Shown piece after piece: positions 45,475 to 52,843 of a DNA stretch of 64,000 nucleotides; within the stretch, counting starts at the first letter, position 1, and each line of letters opens with the position of its first letter. The position numbers and the translations under genes are program-made. The stretch is taken from contig JAGDZR010000004.1 of NCBI GenBank assembly GCA_049115695.1, forward strand, positions 62,001-126,000, given 5' to 3'. The notes under the pieces are model-generated. The model was given only the letters and a program-made list of their open reading frames with translations, ran no database searches and was not told the DNA's origin. The stretch comes from JAGDZR01 sp049115695. GTDB lineage: Bacteria; Bacteroidota; Bacteroidia; Cytophagales; Cyclobacteriaceae.

Positions 45475-45617
45475 CTTTTGGTACTTACTAATTCTACATA
45501 AACCAACTCACCTGTTCGTTCGTCAAAATATTGAAAAATAACTTGTGGATGTTGATACGCTATCCATCGTTTGCCTCCAAGGTGAGTAAGGTTATTAAAA
45601 ACATTGTTGACCTTCAC
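45471..45617 (-). CDS. Possible short or truncated ORF coupled to the AraD1-like gene
   Basis: A 48-codon frame with a GTG start reads as plausible protein (WIAYQHPQVIFQYFDERTG, then ELVYVELVSTKR). Its stop codon overlaps the AraD1-like start codon as ATGA, the arrangement of translationally coupled genes. A stop codon lies 15 nt upstream of the first convincing codons, so this could be the tail of a deleted upstream gene or a small real gene. No family is recognised. Confidence 0.3.
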   Translation of the reverse strand: MKVNNVFNNLTHLGGKRWIAYQHPQVIFQYFDERTGELVYVELVSTKR

Positions 45618-45680
45618 CCACAATAAAATGGATATAAACGCTCAGGTCTTGGTATGACGTGCAAAATGAAACTCTTAGCC

Positions 45681-45732
45681 ATAATTAACACTATACTATT
45701 AGTTATATTAGCTATATTATTATAATTAACAC
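45681..45732 (+). promoter_or_regulatory. Direct repeat and A/T-rich promoter region of the hipBA operon
   Basis: ATAATTAACAC occurs at 45681-45691 and again at 45722-45732, 41 bp apart, with the second copy ending one base before the hipB start codon. The stretch between is almost entirely A and T. HipB proteins repress their own operon through repeated upstream sites, so these are candidates, though the known HipB sites are palindromic. Confidence 0.4.
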
Positions 45733-45733
45733 A

Positions 45734-46042
45734 ATGATATCACTTACAACAACATCAATAGCTCAAGAGAAAATAGCCAACCATATTCGTGATCTACGCT
45801 TAAACAAAGGCCTTACACAGGAAGGGCTTGCCAACCGATCAGGCGTGAGTCTTCCAACTTTGCGCAAATTCGAACAAAAAGGACTCATTTCTTTAGAATC
45901 TTTCCTAAAAATAGTAATGGTGTTTGATCGGCTGGATAATGTGATCCAGGCCTTGGAACCAAGTCAGAAAGAGTTTTCGTCCATTGATGAAGTCATAAAG
46001 AATACAAAAACTAAATCACGTCAAAGAGGGCGGCATAAATGA
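45734..46042 (+). CDS. hipB: HipB-like antitoxin/repressor (XRE-type helix-turn-helix)
   Basis: 102 residues. The helix-turn-helix spans about 15-68 (IRDLRLNKGLTQEGLANRSGVSLPTLRKFEQ, read in two overlapping parts). A basic C-terminal tail (KSRQRGRHK) follows. Position directly before and overlapping hipA by 4 bp (ATGA) identifies it as the partner antitoxin, which binds the kinase and represses the operon. Conserved residues of the XRE fold are all present. Confidence 0.88.
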   Translation: MISLTTTSIAQEKIANHIRDLRLNKGLTQEGLANRSGVSLPTLRKFEQKGLISLESFLKIVMVFDRLDNVIQALEPSQKEFSSIDEVIKNTKTKSRQRGRHK

Positions 46043-47271
46043 GTAATCACACTTCATTGGACCAAATTAAAGTCAGCTTGGACTTTGGCGCAGCAACCAT
46101 ACCTGTAGGTCGATTAGCTAGCAGAGACAATAAAGTATATTTTGAGTATGATAGCAGCTTTCTAAATCTTGATTTGAACATTTCACCCTTCAAATTACCA
46201 CTGGAACCAGGCCTGTCATCCTTTGATTCATTTCTATTTGAAGGAGTTCCTGGCGTTTTCAATGACAGCCTTCCGGATGGCTGGGGGCGATTACTATTAG
46301 ATCGGATTCTAAGAGGTAAGAACTTACTTCCCAGCGAATTTTCATCACTAGATAGACTGGCGTATGTAGGTAAGGCAGGGCTTGGAGCATTAATCTATGA
46401 GCCAGACCAAAGCGAAGAAAATAACAACCACACAATAGGACTTGATGAACTTGCTGATCAAACAAAAGCCGTATTGGATGGAGAAGCTGAAGATGTGTTA
46501 CAAGAATTAATGAATCTAAATGGCTCTTCCGCTGGAGCAAGACCAAAAGCTTTAATCGGTATTGAGAAGAGCCGCAAACATTTGATTCATGGTAGTCACA
46601 CACTTCCGGATCGTTATGAACATTGGTTGGTCAAATTTGCCAATGCTTATGATGGGCCTGATGCCGGAGCTATTGAATATGTATATGGCTTAATGGCTAT
46701 TGAAGCTGGAGTTGAAATGGCTGACATTCACTTATTCCCCGCAAAAAAGGGTGCCGGTTATTTCGCCACGAAGCGATTTGATAGAAATAAAGGGAAGAGA
46801 CTTCATATGCACACCGCAAGTGGATTACTCCATTCGGATTTTAGAACCCCTTCATTGGACTATGAAAACCTACTTGCCCTGACAGAAGTCCTTACAAAAG
46901 ATGTCAGAGAAGTAGCAAAAATGTTTCACTTATCAGTCTTCAATGTCTTATCGCACAACCGGGATGATCACGGTAAGAACTTCTCATTCCTCATGAATGA
47001 TCAAGGCGAATGGAAGCTCTCTCCAGCATATGATCTCACTTTTTCATCAGGCCCTAGAGGAGAACAAAGCACAATGGTTTTGGGTGAAGGAAAAAAACCT
47101 ACGGTGGATCATCTTATTAAGCTGGGCACTAATGCTAAAATTGATAAAAAGCATGTCCATGAGATCATTGAAAAAACCAGGAACGCACTACGTCAATGGA
47201 CTAGACTAGCCAAGGATTATGGTGTGAGTCAGTCCAGTATTAAGCTAATTGAAGATAGAATAAGTTCATAA
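46039..47271 (+). CDS. hipA: HipA-like toxin (serine/threonine protein kinase)
   Basis: 410 residues, full length. The N-terminal HipA subdomain (residues about 10-100, with FEGVPGVFNDSLPDGWGRLLLD) is followed by the kinase-like core: the flexible serine loop NGSSAGARPKALIG, LVKFAN, and the catalytic block HNRDDHGKNFSF, with Asp309 as the probable base, and SPAYDLTFS, which binds metal. In E. coli, HipA phosphorylates glutamyl-tRNA synthetase and induces persistence; homologues have other aminoacyl-tRNA synthetase or protein targets. All key residues are present, so the module looks functional. Confidence 0.92.
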   Translation: MSNHTSLDQIKVSLDFGAATIPVGRLASRDNKVYFEYDSSFLNLDLNISPFKLPLEPGLSSFDSFLFEGVPGVFNDSLPDGWGRLLLDRILRGKNLLPSEFSSLDRLAYVGKAGLGALIYEPDQSEENNNHTIGLDELADQTKAVLDGEAEDVLQELMNLNGSSAGARPKALIGIEKSRKHLIHGSHTLPDRYEHWLVKFANAYDGPDAGAIEYVYGLMAIEAGVEMADIHLFPAKKGAGYFATKRFDRNKGKRLHMHTASGLLHSDFRTPSLDYENLLALTEVLTKDVREVAKMFHLSVFNVLSHNRDDHGKNFSFLMNDQGEWKLSPAYDLTFSSGPRGEQSTMVLGEGKKPTVDHLIKLGTNAKIDKKHVHEIIEKTRNALRQWTRLAKDYGVSQSSIKLIEDRISS

Positions 47272-47275
47272 CAAA

Positions 47276-47293
47276 GGGGGAATTCTCACCCCC
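47276..47293 (+). terminator. Possible terminator after hipA
   Basis: GGGGG-aattctca-CCCCC, a G/C-only 5-bp stem starting 5 bp after the stop codon, with no T-run. It would be weak as an intrinsic terminator. Confidence 0.3.
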
Positions 47294-47358
47294 TCCATTA
47301 CATTCTCACATAAGAATTATAAGCGCCCATTTCAGTTCACTTGAGTCATTACCTTTCT

Positions 47359-48261
47359 TCATTCTTCCAAGTCATCACTCACCAGACTAACGGTAGCTGA
47401 TGATGGAAAATTTTCAGGAATGGGATAGGTCGTTTTACCTGTTGCAAGCCACTCAACAGCACGGATCAATGTTGTTTGAAATCCAACACATCGATAACCA
47501 ACAGGATAAATCATGCCTTTCCATAAATGCCCCATTGAACTGGTGTAAACGTCACCTTCCCCATATTTGACCACCCACTCAACAGGCCAGCTGAGACCTG
47601 TTTCCTGTTCGATCGAGTATGACAAAACTGTTAAGTCCTTCGCTGGTCCTCTAGCGAATTTGTACAGTTCTACATCTGGGGTTTTCCATGCAGACGGAAA
47701 ACCCTCATTAATGGGGTGCTCGCTCAAAATCTTAATGACCTGATCATGCCTTGGTCCATGATAGGTGGACTTGCCCTGCCCCGAAGGTATTTCAACAATT
47801 CCCTTTTCCTCATCAATCTGAAGCGCTTTACCAAAATCCGCAGACCTCCATCCCAGTCCAATCATCACATTGTAGGCATCCCAGTGCTCAAATGCGTTAT
47901 TGGCTGAATGCAGAATATACAACCCACCTCCCTTTAAAACGAATGCTTCCAGAGATTGCTCTACTCTGGCGGGCCATCTCATAGACTTATTGTTAATGTT
48001 GTTGGTGTTTTGAATCACCACATCATAAAGATGGAATTGAGGGTTCCAGGTCTCAGACAATGTTGTGTCTGCCGGGACTGTTGAAACAGCAACTTCAAAC
48101 AAGCCGCTTCGCTCCAGAATGGTCTTCACCACTTTTGTGGTTTGCTTCCAGTCATGATTACTGAAACCATCAACAATTAGCACTGCTGCTTTGTCCTGTG
48201 CGGTTAGTAAGCTAGACAGTAACATCACAAGCGAAACAACAAGCTGTAACCTAATATTCAT
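47359..48261 (-). CDS. ThuA-like domain protein, secreted
   Basis: 300 residues with a signal peptide (ends LLTAQ). The ThuA fold, related to class I glutamine amidotransferases, covers the mature protein: AAVLIVDGFSNHDWKQTT, YDVVIQNTNN, AFVLKGGGLYILHSANNAF, GPRHDQVIKILSEHPINEGFP, and VYTSSMGHLWKG. The first named member is linked to trehalose use, and later work on relatives points to roles with sugar oxidoreductases, but a clear reaction is unknown. Secreted ThuA proteins are common near Gfo/Idh, PQQ dehydrogenase and isomerase genes in this phylum. It is on the same strand as the second locus but separated from it by toxin-antitoxin genes and gene debris. Confidence 0.85.
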   Translation of the reverse strand: MNIRLQLVVSLVMLLSSLLTAQDKAAVLIVDGFSNHDWKQTTKVVKTILERSGLFEVAVSTVPADTTLSETWNPQFHLYDVVIQNTNNINNKSMRWPARVEQSLEAFVLKGGGLYILHSANNAFEHWDAYNVMIGLGWRSADFGKALQIDEEKGIVEIPSGQGKSTYHGPRHDQVIKILSEHPINEGFPSAWKTPDVELYKFARGPAKDLTVLSYSIEQETGLSWPVEWVVKYGEGDVYTSSMGHLWKGMIYPVGYRCVGFQTTLIRAVEWLATGKTTYPIPENFPSSATVSLVSDDLEE

Positions 48262-48421
48262 ATGATTAAATATATCAATAGTACCTTAACCCTTTGGGGT
48301 AGCTCAATAGAACTGAGAGGTTCAACGCAGCTCAACAATCTCAAAGTCCTGAAAGGGTGACCCTGAGGATAGTTAATACATGCAGAAAGTCGACAAATCT
48401 TCTGGGGTAGTGCGTATTACT

Positions 48422-48718
48422 TCAATTTTCCAGGATGTTGTCTTGTGTCAAAGACTCGAACAATAAATAGATCTTATTTTCTATTCTATAAATAATCTTA
48501 TGATGACCACATACCAAGTAGCGATGTTCTTTCTTTCGATGCGCTAAACTTGGTTCTAGAGGCCCTGATTCAGGAAATTCATTTAATTGAGTGATTCTAT
48601 CTAGAATGGTTTCAACTGTTTCATTGGCTGCACGTATGGAATTTTCAGCCAATACGTCATGAGCTCGACCCAAATCCTTGAGGGATCTGCCTGACCAGAT
48701 CACCTTATGATCATCCAT
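48422..48718 (-). CDS. ParE/RelE-family toxin
   Basis: 98 residues. The fold is recognised from KVIWSGRSLKDLGRAHDVLAE, a long second helix (ETILDRITQLNEFPESGP) and the C-terminal strand pattern HRYLVCGHHKIIYRIENKIYLLF. RelE-type enzymes cut mRNA on the ribosome, and ParE-type proteins block gyrase. The conserved pattern here (YLVCGHHKIIYRI) is closer to the ParE side, but the two cannot be told apart safely. It overlaps the preceding antitoxin gene by 8 bp. Confidence 0.85.
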   Translation of the reverse strand: MDDHKVIWSGRSLKDLGRAHDVLAENSIRAANETVETILDRITQLNEFPESGPLEPSLAHRKKEHRYLVCGHHKIIYRIENKIYLLFESLTQDNILEN

Positions 48719-48950
48719 TCATTTTCCGCTTAAAGTGCGCTTTTACTTCTTCGTGACTTAAGACGCTACCTTTATTGATATCTTCTTCTCCTTCATCTAT
48801 CATAGCTTCATAAGCTGTCTGATTGAGGGGTGTCCCACCTGTGGTATAAGCAACTGCCTGGTTAGACAGCAAAGTGTAAACGGCTTCCAAAACCTTGTCA
48901 TCTCCAATCTGATCGATCATTTGATGTAGCTCTACTTTAATATCTGGCAT
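48711..48950 (-). CDS. Antitoxin partner of the ParE-like toxin
   Basis: 79 residues from the ATG at 48950, preceded by an AGAAAGAGAATTGAA purine-rich stretch. An in-frame ATG 39 bp upstream is less likely. The helical N-terminus (HQMIDQIGDDKVLEAVYTLL) and acidic C-terminus (MIDEGEEDINKGSVLSHEEV) resemble the short addiction-module antitoxins common in Bacteroidota. Its identity rests mainly on size, composition and the 8-bp overlap with the toxin gene. Confidence 0.75.
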   Translation of the reverse strand: MPDIKVELHQMIDQIGDDKVLEAVYTLLSNQAVAYTTGGTPLNQTAYEAMIDEGEEDINKGSVLSHEEVKAHFKRKMNG

Positions 48951-49020
48951 TTCAATTCTCTTTCTTACAAAGTAACGATTTATTAACATTTTTCAATTCA
49001 GTCAACAGTATAACTTCTTC

Positions 49021-49305
49021 AGATTCTCGTAGTGGACCTGCACTCAACCTGAAGACTTAGACCAGGTGGATATGTTCAATAAAATCAAAAAGCTTACCTG
49101 CCAGTATTTATTTGGTTCCATACTGAAACTCCTTATCCAGTAACACATCCATAAAATCAGCTGAGCCAGGTAGTGCGAAATGTTAATCAACCCCAGGTGT
49201 TGGTTGGGCAGATCCTTGCCGATCAAAGGGATTTGCTAATCCAGGAAACGAAACACTCGCTGCTAATGCAGCTGATTTGATAAATTTTCTTCTGTCATTT
49301 GACAT
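49021..49305 (-). pseudogene. Remnant of a Tat-exported protein gene
   Basis: From the ATG at 49305 a 40-codon frame encodes a textbook Tat signal (NDRRKFIKSAALAASVSFPG) and stops at 49183. Another frame of the same strand then continues with protein-like sequence (FALPGSADFMDVLLDKEFQY) broken by two more stops down to about 49021. This looks like the start of an oxidoreductase or isomerase-type gene of the second locus that was cut short and decayed. The rest of the 48,951-49,427 gap holds nothing recognisable. Confidence 0.55.
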
Positions 49306-49427
49306 AGTATTGAACTATTAGCGCAAGCAATAAATTAATGAATACAACATTCAATTTGAAACTAGCAAACACAAGCTACTCTTGCCTGATCAACCCTATG
49401 TTCTCAAATCCATTTAAGGTATAAGCA

Positions 49428-51557
49428 CTACAATGTAAATGCCACATACATATCGCCAGATTTTGCTTCCAACTTACCACCTCCACAGGCAACAACTACA
49501 TACTGTTTGCCATCAACTGAATAAGTGGATGGAGTTGCGAAACCTGAAGTCGGCAGGGTCACTTCCCAAAGTTGCACTCCTGTGTCCTTATCAAATGCCC
49601 TGAACTTGTTATCTGCGCTTGCCGCGATAAACAACAGACCTCCTGCGGTAACAACAGGGCCACCATAGTTTTCAGTACCTGTGATCGGATGACCAGGAAT
49701 ATCCAGAGAATCAATGTTTCCCAGCGGGATTTGCCACTTGATTTTTGCTTCGTTCAGGTCTATTGCTGTCAGCTGCCCCCATGGTGGCTTGATAATAGGC
49801 AATCGATCACCTGCATACTGACGTTTGTACCCATTAAAAAAATAGGGATGTGGCCAGTCTTTGTTTCGTACATCTTCCTTCTGTACTTCTGTCCCGCTGA
49901 GAAAGTCAACAAGGCTCCCTATCTCTTCATCAGTGAATTGTCGAAAAGCCGGCATGACACCTTTTCCAGTCCTGATCATTTGCTTCATCGCTTCTTGCGA
50001 CAGTCTGTTCTTCACATCCACCAATGCTGGTACTTTTCCAAACATATCAGAACCCTGCAACTCTGAACCATGACAGTGCTGACAATTGGCACTATAAAGT
50101 CCCTGACCTGGAGATGTAATTTTGTTTTGATTGAGCTTTAATTCCCAGGACACTTCGTTTGAATTGACATATAAAGTATTGGTGGCTGGATCAAGCCCTG
50201 CTCCACCCCATTCTCCTCCTCCATCAAATCCGGGAAAGCAAATCGTCCCAGCTAAGGAAGGAGCTAAAAACTGTGCCCCTTTAATGCTCTTGTTCCATAT
50301 TTCTTTGGCTCTTGCTTTTGCTTCCGGAGACCGTATGGCAAGGTCGTCTTCTGTTAGATTATCGCGTGAAAATGTCGGATAAGTAGTTGGGATGGGCTGA
50401 GTCGGCCAAATGTATTCACCTTCAACAGTGTTTTGATTAATGGCAACCTCTTCGATGGGGTAAAGTGGCTCTCCTGTTTCGCGGTTGAGTACAAACAAAT
50501 GTCCCGATTTTGTAATCTGTGCCAATGCATCAATGAGTTCTCCATCTTTCTCTATGGTGACCAAATTGGGTGGTGCAGGAAGATCCCTGTCCCAGATGTC
50601 ATGGTGCACTGTCTGGTAATGCCAGATTCTTTGACCTGTTTTGGCGTCCAGGGCTATTATACTATTGGCAAATAGGTTGGCGCCTTCCCTATCCCCTCCA
50701 AAGAAATCGAAAGATGCAGAACCGGTTGGCACATAGACAATACCTCTGGTCTCATCCAGGCTAAGACCTGCCCAGTTGTTGGCTCCACCCACTCGCTTGT
50801 ACGCATCTTCCGGCCATGTTTCATAGCCTAGTTCTCCCGGATGTGGTATGGTATGAAATACCCATTGTATCTCTCCTGTGAATAAGTCATAGGCACGTAT
50901 ATGACCCGGCAGACTGCCATTGCCTTCCGTAAGCCGTCCTCCCATGATGTACAGGTTTTCATAAATGATACCAGGTGAAGTGGCTGTGAAATACTGATCA
51001 TCAGCATTTTCACTATAGCCGGCTTTTAGATTAATCCTGCCCTCATCTCCGAAAGAAGTAATCAAATCTCCACTTGCTGGGTCAATGGCAAACAAGAATT
51101 CCCCTGCCGCATAATACAATCTTTGTTCTTTTTCACCTTGCCAAAAAACTACGCCTCTGTTCACTCCACTGGCGACTTCCGCATCTTTGTTGGGATCAAA
51201 CTGCCAGATCAATTCCCCCGTTGCGGCATTCAATGCATGTAATTTGAGGCTTGCTGAAGTGCCATATAAAATACCATCAATGATCAGTGGATTACATTGG
51301 ATCTGCGAGCGATTCTGTGGACTTGCGTCTCCACCGTCGTAGGTCCATGCCATTTTAAGTTGGGACACATTCTCACGTGTTATTTGTTCAAGTGTAGAAT
51401 AGTGAGAAACAGATTTATCTCCTAAGTAACTGGCCCAATTCTCATCTGCATATTGCTGATCTGGAGATTGCTGACAGGCAAAAGCAATCAATAATTGCAT
51501 TATTAAAAGAAGAACACCTGAATGGAACGCCTTTGACCGTTGAATTTGATTGCGCAT
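49428..51557 (-). CDS. PQQ-dependent dehydrogenase lipoprotein with inserted cytochrome c domain
   Basis: 709 residues with a lipobox (IAFAC). An eight-bladed quinoprotein propeller fills the protein: YLGDKSVSHYSTLEQIT, repeated tryptophan-docking blades (ATGELIWQFDP, GEIQWVFHTIPHPGE, KTGQRIWHYQTVHHDIWDRD) and QLTAIDLNEAKIKWQIPLG near the C-terminus. A cytochrome c domain (about 480-560) is inserted in the propeller, with C492-Q-H-C495-H496 and a methionine ligand in KGVMPAF. The layout matches glucose-type quinoprotein dehydrogenases that pass electrons to an internal haem. The DIWDRDLPAPP block is shared with membrane glucose dehydrogenase. It oxidises a sugar or alcohol in the periplasm; the substrate is not certain. 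Confidence 0.9.
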   Translation of the reverse strand: MRNQIQRSKAFHSGVLLLIMQLLIAFACQQSPDQQYADENWASYLGDKSVSHYSTLEQITRENVSQLKMAWTYDGGDASPQNRSQIQCNPLIIDGILYGTSASLKLHALNAATGELIWQFDPNKDAEVASGVNRGVVFWQGEKEQRLYYAAGEFLFAIDPASGDLITSFGDEGRINLKAGYSENADDQYFTATSPGIIYENLYIMGGRLTEGNGSLPGHIRAYDLFTGEIQWVFHTIPHPGELGYETWPEDAYKRVGGANNWAGLSLDETRGIVYVPTGSASFDFFGGDREGANLFANSIIALDAKTGQRIWHYQTVHHDIWDRDLPAPPNLVTIEKDGELIDALAQITKSGHLFVLNRETGEPLYPIEEVAINQNTVEGEYIWPTQPIPTTYPTFSRDNLTEDDLAIRSPEAKARAKEIWNKSIKGAQFLAPSLAGTICFPGFDGGGEWGGAGLDPATNTLYVNSNEVSWELKLNQNKITSPGQGLYSANCQHCHGSELQGSDMFGKVPALVDVKNRLSQEAMKQMIRTGKGVMPAFRQFTDEEIGSLVDFLSGTEVQKEDVRNKDWPHPYFFNGYKRQYAGDRLPIIKPPWGQLTAIDLNEAKIKWQIPLGNIDSLDIPGHPITGTENYGGPVVTAGGLLFIAASADNKFRAFDKDTGVQLWEVTLPTSGFATPSTYSVDGKQYVVVACGGGKLEAKSGDMYVAFTL

Positions 51558-51735
51558 TTTAACTTGGTATGATTGATTCGATCTCCTAATCTAAAAAAAG
51601 GTCAGATCAATATCTCACTAAAACCGCTCGGGCTCAATTTAATTACATCAGATGACATGTTTTCAGGCAGGAGTTCTTATCAATCGGAACACACCTAAAT
51701 CGGATTCACAGATCTCAGTATATGCTATCAACAGC

Positions 51736-52839
51736 TTAATCAAACTGATCAAGGGCATAGGCATAAGCTCCTAGCGAAATTGCGCTACTCGCTCCTAGTC
51801 TACTCGTTGCTATTGCTAATTTAGGCTTGGAGAAATAATCCACGTATTTATCTGTTCCCGGGATGAGTACTTGTTGGGTGGCATTTTCAAAAAACTCCTG
51901 AATCTGTTGATCATTGTCAAGATTGTATACTTTCTGATTAGTGCGAGGAGCATTAGGACCATTTGTAATAATGTAATTGAGATGTAACTGCTCCATTACT
52001 GCTGGCATGAAAAGATCTTTGGCCCCAGTCAGTCCACCGCCTATGACAACACAGCTGTCCGTGATGGTCACCAGATTGGCAATAATATCTCCCAATGACT
52101 TGCCAAAATTGACGAAAGCCTGAATGGCCGCTTCGTGGTTACCATGTTGCTTTCGCATGGCAATATCATAAATGTCCTTTGGCATCAGTCGTTCAGTCGT
52201 ACCACTCAACTGCTGATAGCTGTTTTGAACGGCCCTTGTGCTCACTACATCTTCGGCAGAAACATCGGGTCGATACCTGCTGCTTAACAAGCCTACCTCT
52301 CCAGCTATTGCATTGTCCCCAAATGCGATCTCATCATTTCTTACAAGCCCACCTCCGAGTCCTGTACCAAGTGTAAGTCCCACAAGGTTATGGTAGCGCT
52401 TTGGTTTACCGAGCTTTTCGAGCGTGTGATTAATTTCTTGTAAGAGACCGCCAATTGCTTCACCCAGCGCAAACAGGTCCCCATCATTATTGATAAAAAC
52501 CGGGAGATCAAATTCATTTTCCAAAATTCCCTTTAATGGCACACCCCCCATGAATCCAGGTAGATTTACCAAATCGCCAATAACTCCATTTCGATAATCT
52601 GCTGGTCCCGGAAAAGCAAAACTGATTGCTACAGGTTTTTCCAATAGCTGATCAAAGACTTGCTGAAAGCCTTCTTTGAGGGTTGTTAAACATAGCTCAA
52701 GGTCATGTGCATTAGAAGGGGTACTTACAGGGTCCGTGATTGTGCTACCCCCCATTAATGCCGAGAAAACAAAATTGGTACCCCCGGCATCCAATGTGAC
52801 CACAATGCGATCATCACTGAAAATACTGTTTTGTTTCAT
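51736..52839 (-). CDS. ROK-family sugar kinase
   Basis: 367 residues, with no N-terminal helix-turn-helix, so it is a kinase rather than a NagC-type repressor. The ATP loop is VVTLDAGGTNFVFSAL, the sugar-binding catalytic part is VFINNDGDLFALGEA (the aspartate is the likely base), and LTLGTGLGGGLVRND and NAIAGEVGLLSSRY follow. The usual ROK zinc-binding CxCGxxGC motif is absent; the matching stretch after GEVGLL reads SSRYRPDVSAEDVVS. Glucose, fructose or another hexose is likely. The gene starts 4 bp after the MFS transporter gene, so uptake and phosphorylation are probably coupled. Confidence 0.85.
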   Translation of the reverse strand: MKQNSIFSDDRIVVTLDAGGTNFVFSALMGGSTITDPVSTPSNAHDLELCLTTLKEGFQQVFDQLLEKPVAISFAFPGPADYRNGVIGDLVNLPGFMGGVPLKGILENEFDLPVFINNDGDLFALGEAIGGLLQEINHTLEKLGKPKRYHNLVGLTLGTGLGGGLVRNDEIAFGDNAIAGEVGLLSSRYRPDVSAEDVVSTRAVQNSYQQLSGTTERLMPKDIYDIAMRKQHGNHEAAIQAFVNFGKSLGDIIANLVTITDSCVVIGGGLTGAKDLFMPAVMEQLHLNYIITNGPNAPRTNQKVYNLDNDQQIQEFFENATQQVLIPGTDKYVDYFSKPKLAIATSRLGASSAISLGAYAYALDQFD

Positions 52840-52843
52840 TGAC

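Noticed and set aside
49572..50066. 164-codon + strand frame opposite the PQQ dehydrogenase gene
   Set aside because: Antisense to the cytochrome c insertion and propeller; high Cys content is an antisense artefact.
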